Assembly: GCF_009905375.1 (NCBI RefSeq)
Contig: NC_133657.1
Location: 3,862,239-3,926,238, forward strand
Reading direction: 5' to 3'
Length of the DNA: 64,000 bases
Source: Apium graveolens
Taxonomy: Eukaryota; Streptophyta; Magnoliopsida; Apiales; Apiaceae
Shown here: positions 33,246 to 43,601 of the stretch, in pieces
How the letters are laid out: every line of letters begins with the position of its first letter
Numbering within the stretch: the first letter of the stretch is position 1
Position numbers and translations under genes: made by a program
Notes under the pieces: model-generated
Databases searched by the model: none
What the model saw: the letters and a program-made list of their open reading frames with translations, nothing else
What the model was told of the DNA's origin: nothing

Positions 33246-33799
33246 GTTAGGCCTGCTTAGCAAGCCCAACACATGTTCTTTAATAAATGTTAAATTTACC
33301 GAATTAACCTTACTACATATTATATTGTTCTATTTAAAACATAATAAATCGGTAGTTTAATTATTTCATCCTTATGCCCTTTTCACCGCTCATCTCCCGA
33401 CACCCAAACCTCTCTCTATTCTTGATGCGACCGCGTTCGTGATTCACCATTCTTATCTATTTTTAATCTGATTGTTGTTGCTAAATAACCATTAACTATG
33501 TGCATTTTCATTTAATTATTATATCCAGTATATTCAATTTATTCTAAAAAGTGTTGTGCAAGACATGCCTCTAAGCCAATTTGACAACCCTAAGATTTAG
33601 TTGTTTGATAATCAACTTTGTATTTTGTATTGTATTACTTGAGTTTGGAAAAATGGTTAAAGGATTAGACCCGAGTATTTTTCTGTAAACAGTTCAAGCC
33701 TAAAGAATAAACTCTGGAAGAATCAAGTTAGATCATGCCTCAGAGAAATGATACAGAAGCTTGAAGTTGAATAAATCGTTCTATGAAAAATATTCTAAG
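33246..33799. other. Intergenic DNA, nothing recognised
   Basis: There is no supported frame or repeat. The sequence is base-identical to the mirrored right-arm stretch as far as checked. Confidence 0.4.
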
Positions 33800-34240
33800 T
33801 CAAGATATTGACAAGTCACAGATCAAGCAATATAGAGAAGTCATTCGAGAACTCCGGAATGACTTATAAGAAGTCCAAAATGTCTAATAGAGAAGTCTCA
33901 GAGATATCGACAAGTCAAATGAAGATATGAAGGTTGGAGATATCGACAAGTCATTTCTGCATGTAGATAACAGAGATATCGATAAGTCAAAATGAAGATG
34001 TGAAGATTGGACATATCGACAGGTCAAATTATCAATAGAGATCTCTGAGATATCGACAAGTCAATTCTACATGTAGAGATCTCAGACATATCGACAAGTT
34101 TAGCATGCAAATATCAAGAGACCTCGACAAGTCAAATAAACCTATAGAGAACTCAGAGATCTCGATAAGTCATTATACTTATCGATCTCGATAAGTCATT
34201 TACTTATCGAGTTGTCACTTCTCTATAGAATAAACTGGAG
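33800..34240 (+). repeat. Dispersed TATCGACAAGTCA motif array
   Basis: About ten copies of (T/C)CGA(C/T)AAGTCA occur in 440 bases with irregular spacing. Further on, 34640-34760 carries the related CGACGGATAA/TTATCCGTCGA words. It is probably the non-coding spacer of an older Sirevirus-like element whose third ORF follows. Confidence 0.65.
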
Positions 34241-34499
34241 ATCTCGGTATGCCTCTCAAACATAGAATGCAAACAAATGAAGATTCAAGATTATCAGTCA
34301 ACAAACAATCTATCAACTAGATTGAAAAGTCTACAAAGTAGCTGAGGAGAATACAAGATCAAGGGTCAAGATTAACTAGACAAAGGATGGCCACAGACCT
34401 GCAAGATTCTGCACAAATTTGCTAAGCTAGAAATGGAAATAGAAAAATGTTTCTTTAGAAAATAGTTTAGTACATTTTATTGATGAACCCAAATCTAAA

Positions 34500-36560
34500 G
34501 CAAGTGAGCATCATCTTATTGATGATTCGTTGGCCCACTTCCTATTTCTTTCTGAAGCTATTGGGAAATCTGTGCACAATCTCAAATCAATCACCACAGA
34601 TTCTACACTAGTTTCAACTCCTAACTCTATCATTTCTACTCTCTCGACGATATTCCTCATCCGTCGATAAGTGATTGTCTCTCGACGGATAAGCTTCACA
34701 CAATTATCCGTCGACATTCACAACTGCTATTTCGACGGATATATCTCATCCGTTGAAAGTCTCTACACAACTTGAAATTTCTAAACATGTTACTAGTATA
34801 GATGAATTAGTGGTTGTTCAATCACTCTTAGGATTGAGGGAAGGGAATGACTTGAGTGAGAGGCTGAGTTGCTCTCAGGAAAAAGGAGAGGAAAAGAGTG
34901 AACAAATGCATGCTATTTTTTCCAGCATGGCAAAAGTGAGTGAGAGGAGTCCCATCTTAGATGGTGAAGGTGAGGGTGGGGAGCCAAGGGGAGCCCTTAC
35001 TGCAACAAAAGAGAGATACTAATAAAAAAGCAGGTCCAGAAGAATGGGAAGATCCCGCTGCTAGTGAGTTAAAGGATGTCAATGATGCAGAAAAGAAGCA
35101 ACTATTTCAGCAAGAATATCAAGTTGTTTTAGATTCTGTCTCTTTTGATGTGAGACATTTACTCATCCTGTTCCAGCATATCAAATTCTAGATGGACAGG
35201 GCAATGAGGATGATGAGAGGACTCTAAACTTGGTGAGCTTCTATGCTAAGGGCAAATGATGCAATCAATTCACTTCCTTTTACAGCTGGTGATAATTTTG
35301 ACTATCCTTCCGGAGCCTCTGGTGGTTCTATTGGTGATGACTCTCTTGGAGAGGATGTTGAAGAGGTAGGCAGGAACATAGGGGGAGAAGCAGAAACTCA
35401 GCTTGGATATTTACAAAGGACTGCAACTATCATCACTTCAAATCCACCTTGTTCAAACTTATTCATCAAACTCAAGCTGCCATTCAAGACACCAATAATG
35501 CCATCACCAAAAGTCTTCTTCAAGCCCATCTAGAGTCTCTACAGTTCCACAAAATTCAAGGTCTCCAACATAATCAAACTGTAGATGAACTGAAGCATGA
35601 TATTGAGCAAGTCAAGGTGGATATCTCTAAGAGATTGGATGCCAAACTTCCTGATTCTACAATGATTAGCTTAAACCAAAACCTCGGGAAAAATCATGAC
35701 TTGAATTGGAAAGTTGAGGATTTAGGTTCATGACTATCAAAAGTGGAGAACTCAGTTGCTCAAATTCTTTGAAATAACAAACTCAAACTCAACTACTACA
35801 ACAACTGGTGGCTGCTCAAAATTCCAACCCTGCTTTACTTGATGATAACAAAAGGGGGGAGAATTAATGTTATGCATTTACAAGTCAGTAAAGTAATTGT
35901 TCCAACCATTATCTTCTCAAAACCACAAGTGTTAGATAGTATTGATCTAATCAACATAGCAGGAGGTGAACTCAACTGAAAGAACAAAGGCAGAAAATTG
36001 ATGAGAAGATTGAAAAGGTATTTTGTCCAATTGCAAATCAAGAGAAATATGTGAAACACTTCACTCATTTGAGACAAATTCCAATAAGTGAAATGAGATT
36101 GGGGAATATAAAAAGGGGTCAAACATCATCTAGAAGACATCAAAAGACCACTGTGATTTTGAAGACCAAGAATCACTCATCAAAACATTGAAGAAAAAAT
36201 CCAATTGACCTAGTTATGCAACTCCTCAACCTGATGAAAAGAAGCTGCTTGGTCACTCCATTGCAAATCACAAGGATCCAAGAGACTCAGTCTTGAAGAA
36301 AAGAATAGCAAAGATCAAGGCATGGCAAACTGATTTGTGTGATTGTTGGACATCCCCAATTTGGAGAAGCCAAGAAAGAAGAAAAATTGAGGCTTAAGTA
36401 TCAGAAAAGGCAGGTTGCCTTAGAAGCTAAGAAACAAGCTGAAAAACTTACTACCAAGTCAGAAAGTGAGAAGTAAGCCTCCATCATAACTGAAACTGAA
36501 ATGGAGGAACCAAAGCAGAAATATGTAAAAAAATAAAGGAAAGAGCCAAAAGGAAGCTGG
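34500..36560 (+). pseudogene. Third-ORF remnant of a second Sirevirus-like element
   Basis: Frames at 34753-35022, 35243-35533 and 35449-35733 and a broken frame to about 36530 are rich in Gln, Lys, Glu and Leu and look coiled-coil-like (for example HNQTVDELKHDIEQVKVDI at about 35573-35630). Layout and composition resemble the ORF3 of the complete element, but the sequence is not the same family. CGACGGATAA words at the start support this. It is interrupted by the LTR at 36565, which inserted into it. Stops and frameshifts make it non-functional. Confidence 0.6.
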
Positions 36561-36564
36561 TATT

Positions 36565-37179
36565 TGTTTGATATATTTGTGATGTCATGTCTAATATGAT
36601 TTGTGTTTAGTTTTCAGATCTTACTTAACAGGACAAATCAGTACTTAACTGGAAATAAATACTTATAATGAAGTCAGGACTTAAGATATCAGAACTTAAG
36701 TTGTCAGAACTTAAGTTATCAGGAGATATTTATCAGGAGATAATATCAGGACTTAAGGAGACGTTCAGATAAGGAAGGCGGTTGATTGAAAGGAAAGAAG
36801 ATCAAGACAAACATAAGAAGAAATATGCATGAAAGAATTCTATAAGGAATAGAATACTTGGAAGAAAAGATAACTGATTGATATATATTAGGAAGCAGAA
36901 TTGTATTCGATATCAATTAGAAGATTATCTTGTAACTGTGTAGTATATAAACATAGGCATAGGGTTTACACTATAGGTGTTATCATAATCGAGTTTATTA
37001 TTCATTATAACCCTAGCAGCTCTCGTGATAATTTGTTCATCACTGAGAGAGGACAGTTCTTTATAACAGAGTTTATTGTGTTGAATAAAATCTGTTTTCT
37101 GTTACTTGAGTTCTTATATTCGATTTGATTGTAGTAAATACTGTATTCAACCCCCTTCTACAGTGTGTGTGACCTAACA
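36565..37179 (+). repeat. 5' LTR of a second copy of the Copia family
   Basis: The LTR is 615 bp, starts TGTTTGATATATTTGTGATG (one change from TGTTAG) and ends GTGACCTAACA, closely matching the LTRs of the complete element. A TGGTATCAGAGC primer binding site follows at 37182-37193. The partner LTR is not present because the gap interrupts the element. Confidence 0.92.
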
Positions 37180-37232
37180 AGTGGTATCAGAGCAATTGTT
37201 AACATACATACAGTAAAGATCCAAAAACAATC

Positions 37233-37826
37233 ATGTCTGAAGAAGTACAAACTCCAACCAAGCCCACCAAAACTGAAGAAACTCCAAAGACTCAAATCCA
37301 TAATCGATATGAGACTATAAGGGTTCCCATACTGAAGCCTTCTGAGTATCCCATATGAAGGTGAGGATGTCTATGTTTCTGGAAGCTACAGATCCAGAAT
37401 ACCTTGACAGAATCAATGAAGGACCAATAAGCCAACCAACTCTCTGTTGTAGTTGCAGATCAGCCAGCACAACTGTACCAAAGGAGAAAAGTGAATATAC
37501 AACTGAAGATATCTCATCTATTGCAAAGGATGCAAAGGTAAGACATTTGCTGCACAGTGCCATTGATAATGTCATGTCAAACACGGTATTAACTGCAAGA
37601 CTGCAAAGGAGATATGAGATGCTTTGGAGACAAGATGCCAGGAAACTGATTCAATTAAGAAGAACAGAGGACTATACTCACTCAAGAGTATGAGCACTTT
37701 GACTCAAAACCTGATGAGTCATTGACTGGTTTATATGATAGATTTGTCAAACTCTTGAATGACCTGTCACTGGTGGATAAGGAATATGATCTTGAAGATA
37801 CTAATCTCAAATTCATTTTAGCTCTT
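37233..37826 (+). pseudogene. gag of the second Copia copy, truncated by the gap
   Basis: It starts with the same MSEE.. beginning as the complete element. A G lost in the CCCATATGGAAGG context (37355 region), and further small deletions near 37430, 37470, 37590 and 37660, break the frame. It regains the YDRFVKLLNDLSLVDKEY stretch before the N run starts. The gap interrupts gag at about residue 200. Confidence 0.9.
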
Positions 37827-37926
37827 NNNNNNNNNNNNNNNNNNNNNNNNNNNNNNNNNNNNNNNNNNNNNNNNNNNNNNNNNNNNNNNNNNNNNNNNNN
37901 NNNNNNNNNNNNNNNNNNNNNNNNNN
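37827..37926. other. Assembly gap of exactly 100 N
   Basis: A run of exactly 100 N separates AGCTCTT and AAGAGCT, which are exact reverse complements, as is the sequence beyond them. A round number is the usual placeholder of scaffolding software and says nothing about true length. Confidence 0.99.
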
Positions 37927-38520
37927 AAGAGCTAAAATGAATTTGAGATTAGTATCTTCAAGATCATATTCCTTATCCACCAGTGACAGGTCATTCAAGA
38001 GTTTGACAAATCTATCATATAAACCAGTCAATGACTCATCAGGTTTTGAGTCAAAGTGCTCATACTCTTGAGTGAGTATAGTCCTCTGTTCTTCTTAATT
38101 GAATCAGTTTCCTGGCATCTTGTCTCCAAAGCATCTCATATCTCCTTTGCAGTCTTGCAGTTAATACCGTGTTTGACATGACATTATCAATGGCACTGTG
38201 CAGCAAATGTCTTACCTTTGCATCCTTTGCAATAGATGAGATATCTTCAGTTGTATATTCACTTTTCTCCTTTGGTACAGTTGTGCTGGCTGATCTGCAA
38301 CTACAACAGAGAGTTGGTTGGCTTATTGGTCCTTCATTGATTCTGTCAAGGTATTCTGGATCTGTAGCTTCCAGAAACATAGACATCCTCACCTTCATAT
38401 GGGATACTCAGAAGGCTTCAGTATGGGAACCCTTATAGTCTCATATCGATTATGGATTTGAGTCTTTGGAGTTTCTTCAGTTTTGGTGGGCTTGGTTGGA
38501 GTTTGTACTTCTTCAGACAT
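37927..38520 (-). pseudogene. gag of the second Copia copy, right arm
   Basis: It has the same broken frame and the same set of small deletions as 37233-37826. I see no difference between the two, which includes identical disabling lesions. Confidence 0.9.
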
Positions 38521-38573
38521 GATTGTTTTTGGATCTTTACTGTATGTATGTTAACAATTGCTCTGATACCACT

Positions 38574-39188
38574 TGTTAGGTCACACACACTGTAGAAGGG
38601 GGTTGAATACAGTATTTACTACAATCAAATCGAATATAAGAACTCAAGTAACAGAAAACAGATTTTATTCAACACAATAAACTCTGTTATAAAGAACTGT
38701 CCTCTCTCAGTGATGAACAAATTATCACGAGAGCTGCTAGGGTTATAATGAATAATAAACTCGATTATGATAACACCTATAGTGTAAACCCTATGCCTAT
38801 GTTTATATACTACACAGTTACAAGATAATCTTCTAATTGATATCGAATACAATTCTGCTTCCTAATATATATCAATCAGTTATCTTTTCTTCCAAGTATT
38901 CTATTCCTTATAGAATTCTTTCATGCATATTTCTTCTTATGTTTGTCTTGATCTTCTTTCCTTTCAATCAACCGCCTTCCTTATCTGAACGTCTCCTTAA
39001 GTCCTGATATTATCTCCTGATAAATATCTCCTGATAACTTAAGTTCTGACAACTTAAGTTCTGATATCTTAAGTCCTGACTTCATTATAAGTATTTATTT
39101 CCAGTTAAGTACTGATTTGTCCTGTTAAGTAAGATCTGAAAACTAAACACAAATCATATTAGACATGACATCACAAATATATCAAACA
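38574..39188 (-). repeat. 5' LTR of the second Copia copy, right arm
   Basis: This is the mirror of 36565-37179 with the same length of 615 bp. The primer binding site lies at 38560-38571. Confidence 0.92.
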
Positions 39189-39192
39189 AATA

Positions 39193-41253
39193 CCAGCTTC
39201 CTTTTGGCTCTTTCCTTTATTTTTTTACATATTTCTGCTTTGGTTCCTCCATTTCAGTTTCAGTTATGATGGAGGCTTACTTCTCACTTTCTGACTTGGT
39301 AGTAAGTTTTTCAGCTTGTTTCTTAGCTTCTAAGGCAACCTGCCTTTTCTGATACTTAAGCCTCAATTTTTCTTCTTTCTTGGCTTCTCCAAATTGGGGA
39401 TGTCCAACAATCACACAAATCAGTTTGCCATGCCTTGATCTTTGCTATTCTTTTCTTCAAGACTGAGTCTCTTGGATCCTTGTGATTTGCAATGGAGTGA
39501 CCAAGCAGCTTCTTTTCATCAGGTTGAGGAGTTGCATAACTAGGTCAATTGGATTTTTTCTTCAATGTTTTGATGAGTGATTCTTGGTCTTCAAAATCAC
39601 AGTGGTCTTTTGATGTCTTCTAGATGATGTTTGACCCCTTTTTATATTCCCCAATCTCATTTCACTTATTGGAATTTGTCTCAAATGAGTGAAGTGTTTC
39701 ACATATTTCTCTTGATTTGCAATTGGACAAAATACCTTTTCAATCTTCTCATCAATTTTCTGCCTTTGTTCTTTCAGTTGAGTTCACCTCCTGCTATGTT
39801 GATTAGATCAATACTATCTAACACTTGTGGTTTTGAGAAGATAATGGTTGGAACAATTACTTTACTGACTTGTAAATGCATAACATTAATTCTCCCCCCT
39901 TTTGTTATCATCAAGTAAAGCAGGGTTGGAATTTTGAGCAGCCACCAGTTGTTGTAGTAGTTGAGTTTGAGTTTGTTATTTCAAAGAATTTGAGCAACTG
40001 AGTTCTCCACTTTTGATAGTCATGAACCTAAATCCTCAACTTTCCAATTCAAGTCATGATTTTTCCCGAGGTTTTGGTTTAAGCTAATCATTGTAGAATC
40101 AGGAAGTTTGGCATCCAATCTCTTAGAGATATCCACCTTGACTTGCTCAATATCATGCTTCAGTTCATCTACAGTTTGATTATGTTGGAGACCTTGAATT
40201 TTGTGGAACTGTAGAGACTCTAGATGGGCTTGAAGAAGACTTTTGGTGATGGCATTATTGGTGTCTTGAATGGCAGCTTGAGTTTGATGAATAAGTTTGA
40301 ACAAGGTGGATTTGAAGTGATGATAGTTGCAGTCCTTTGTAAATATCCAAGCTGAGTTTCTGCTTCTCCCCCTATGTTCCTGCCTACCTCTTCAACATCC
40401 TCTCCAAGAGAGTCATCACCAATAGAACCACCAGAGGCTCCGGAAGGATAGTCAAAATTATCACCAGCTGTAGAAGGTAGTGAATTGATTGCATCATTTG
40501 CCCTTAGCATAGAAGCTCACCAAGTTTAGAGTCCTCTCATCATCCTCATTGCCCTGTCCATCTAGAATTTGATATGCTGGAACATGATGAGTAAATGTCT
40601 CACATCAAAAGAGACAGAATCTAAAACAACTTGATATTCTTGCTGAAATAGTTGCTTCTTTTCTGCATCATTGACATCCTTTAACTCACTAGCAGCGGGA
40701 TCTTCCCATTCTTCTGGACCTGCTTTTTTATTAGTATCTCTCTTTTGTTGCAGTAAGGGCTCCCCTTGGCTCCCCACCCTCACCTTCACCATCTAAGATG
40801 GGACTCCTCTCACTCACTTTTGCCATGCTGGAAAAAATAGCATGCATTTGTTCACTCTTTTCCTCTCCTTTTTCCTGAGAGCAACTCAGCCTCTCACTCA
40901 AGTCATTCCCTTCCCTCAATCCTAAGAGTGATTGAACAACCACTAATTCATCTATACTAGTAACATGTTTAGAAATTTCAAGTTGTGTAGAGACTTTCAA
41001 CGGATGAGATATATCCGTCGAAATAGCAGTTGTGAATGTCGACGGATAATTGTGTGAAGCTTATCCGTCGAGAGACAATCACTTATCGACGGATGAGGAA
41101 TATCGTCGAGAGAGTAGAAATGATAGAGTTAGGAGTTGAAACTAGTGTAGAATCTGTGGTGATTGATTTGAGATTGTGCACAGATTTCCCAATAGCTTCA
41201 GAAAGAAATAGGAAGTGGGCCAACGAATCATCAATAAGATGATGCTCACTTGC
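39193..41253 (-). pseudogene. Third-ORF remnant of a second Sirevirus-like element, right arm
   Basis: This is the mirror of 34500-36560, with identical lengths and reading frames. Two substitutions are visible: Phe to Ser in the LP(F/S)TAG stretch (40470 region), and Leu to Met near 40590. Confidence 0.6.
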
Positions 41254-41512
41254 TTTAGATTTGGGTTCATCAATAAAATGTACTAAACTATTTTCTAAAG
41301 AAACATTTTTCTATTTCCATTTCTAGCTTAGCAAATTTGTGCAGAATCTTGCAGGTCTGTGGCCATCCTTTGTCTAGTTAATCTTGACCCTTGATCTTGT
41401 ATTCTCCTCAGCTACTTTGTAGACTTTTCAATCTAGTTGATAGATTGTTTGTTGACTGATAATCTTGAATCTTCATTTGTTTGCATTCTATGTTTGAGAG
41501 GCATACCGAGAT

Positions 41513-41953
41513 CTCCAGTTTATTCTATAGAGAAGTGACAACTCGATAAGTAAATGACTTATCGAGATCGATAAGTATAATGACTTATCGAGATCTCTGA
41601 GTTCTCTATAGGTTTATTTGACTTGTCGAGGTCTCTTGATATTTGCATGCTAAACTTGTCGATATGTCTGAGATCTCTACATGTAGAATTGACTTGTCGA
41701 TATCTCAGAGATCTCTATTGATAATTTGACCTGTCGATATGTCCAATCTTCACATCTTCATTTTGACTTATCGATATCTCTGTTATCTACATGCAGAAAT
41801 GACTTGTCGATATCTCCAACCTTCATATCTTCATTTGACTTGTCGATATCTCTGAGACTTCTCTATTAGACATTTTGGACTTCTTATAAGTCATTCCGGA
41901 GTTCTCGAATGACTTCTCTATATTGCTTGATCTGTGACTTGTCAATATCTTGA
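41513..41953 (-). repeat. TATCGACAAGTCA motif array, right arm
   Basis: This is the mirror of 33800-34240 with the same copies and spacing. On the plus strand it reads TGACTTGTCGATA. Confidence 0.65.
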
Positions 41954-42507
41954 CTTAGAATATTTTTCATAGAACGATTTATTCAACTTCAAGCTTCTGT
42001 ATCATTTCTCTGAGGCATGATCTAACTTGATTCTTCCAGAGTTTATTCTTTAGGCTTGAACTGTTTACAGAAAAATACTCGGGTCTAATCCTTTAACCAT
42101 TTTTCCAAACTCAAGTAATACAATACAAAATACAAAGTTGATTATCAAACAACTAAATCTTAGGGTTGTCAAATTGGCTTAGAGGCATGTCTTGCACAAC
42201 ACTTTTTAGAATAAATTGAATATACTGGATATAATAATTAAATGAAAATGCACATAGTTAATGGTTATTTAGCAACAACAATCAGATTAAAAATAGATAA
42301 GAATGGTGAATCACGAACGCGGTCGCATCAAGAATAGAGAGAGGTTTGGGTGTCGGGAGATGAGCGGTGAAAAGGGCATAAGGATGAAATAATTAAACTA
42401 CCGATTTATTATGTTTTAAATAGAACAATATAATATGTAGTAAGGTTAATTCGGTAAATTTAACATTTATTAAAGAACATGTGTTGGGCTTGCTAAGCAG
42501 GCCTAAC
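41954..42507. other. Intergenic DNA, mirror of 33246-33799
   Basis: Nothing is recognised in it. Confidence 0.4.
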
Positions 42508-42730
42508 TACACACTAGTATGACAGTGTCCGCTTTGGGACGAGTCCTCACATGTTTATTTTTGGATCACTCCAAAAAGGCTTCATACTAATGGAATTATT
42601 TATATTGTCCGCTTTGGGCCGAGCCCTCAAGGGTTTATTTTTGGGTAACTCCCAAAAGACCTCATACTAATGAAGTTATCTGGCTGCTTATATTCTAGCA
42701 AATACCCCTCCCACAAACGACGTGGGACAA
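42508..42730 (-). ncRNA. Possible snRNA-promoter-driven structured repeat, right arm
   Basis: This is the mirror of 33023-33245 and identical where compared, with USE, TATA and both modules on the minus strand. Confidence 0.4.
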
Positions 42731-42742
42731 CTCGTAATATGT

Positions 42743-42747
42743 ACCAC
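42743..42747 (-). repeat. Target-site duplication (3' side), right Copia copy
   Basis: ACCAC on the plus strand (GTGGT on the minus strand) matches 53865-53869. Confidence 0.95.
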
Positions 42748-43350
42748 TGTTAGGTCACACACACTGTAGAAGGGGGTTGAATACAATGTTTACTACAATC
42801 AAATCGAATTAAAGAACACAAGTAACAGAACACAGATTTTATTCAACACAATAAACTCTGTTACAATATGGAACCGTCCTCTCTCGTGATGAACAAATTA
42901 TCACGAGAGCTGCTAGGGTTACAATGAATAATAATTTCGATTAAGATAACACATATAGTGTAAACCCTATACTTGTGTTTATACTACACAGTTACAAGAT
43001 AAACTTCTAATTGATATCAAATACAATTCCGCTTCCTAATATATCAATCAGTTATCTTTTCTTCCAAGTATTCTATTCTTCATAGAATTCTTCTTCATGC
43101 ATATCTTCTTGTATTTGTCTTGATCTTCTTTCCTTTCAATCAGCTGCCTTCCTTATCTAAACTAAGAGTCTCCTTAAGTCCTGATATTATCTCCTGATAA
43201 ATATCTCCTGATAACTTAAGTTCTGATATCTTAAGTTCTGACTTCAGTATAAGTACTGATTTCCAGTTAAGTACTGATTTGTCCTGTTAAGTAAGATCTG
43301 AAAACTAAACACAAATCATATTAGACATGACATCATAAATATATCTAACA
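42748..43350 (-). repeat. 3' LTR, right Copia copy
   Basis: It is 603 bp and the same as the left 3' LTR. The polypurine tract follows at 43351-43362. Confidence 0.93.
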
Positions 43351-43362
43351 ATCTCCCCCAAC
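43351..43362 (-). promoter_or_regulatory. Polypurine tract, right Copia copy
   Basis: ATCTCCCCCAAC on the plus strand is the complement of GTTGGGGGAGAT and abuts the 3' LTR. Confidence 0.9.
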
Positions 43363-43601
43363 TTGTAAATTAGCATAATATACAAGTTTAAGAGATAATT
43401 GATGATGTCAAAAATATTAAGTACAAATGCATGAGAATTTGACTAGATAACTACAACTTACAGTCCTTATAGCTTTACCATCCTCAAGGCTTGATATCAG
43501 CTTCAGTCTGTATATACTTCAGAATTTAAGCAGTTGTAGATCTTCGACTTGGCTTCAATTTCTGATCTCTATGATGTCAGGAGTTGTTTTGAGATAATTC
43601 T

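Larger units (their letters stand above)
11657..37826 (+). repeat. Left arm of a >26-kb inverted repeat
   Basis: Every landmark from 11657 inward recurs on the opposite strand in 37927-64000 in mirrored order. The coordinate sums of paired landmarks drift from 75753 next to the gap to about 75657 at the outer end, so the arms differ by many small indels. From 32403 to 37826 the sum is constant and only two base differences were noticed. The arm is cut off only because the window ends at 64000, so the true outer limit is unknown. Confidence 0.97.

Noticed and set aside
34640..34760. CRISPR-like or other regularly spaced repeats in the CGACGGATAA and CGACAAGTCA regions
   Set aside because: The words are about 10 bases, in mixed orientation and at irregular spacing in a plant retroelement remnant. 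This is not an array.
37722..38031. Reading frames running through the gap
   Set aside because: They contain about 34 unknown residues from the 100 N and join opposite strands of the same gag. The real proteins end at the gap.
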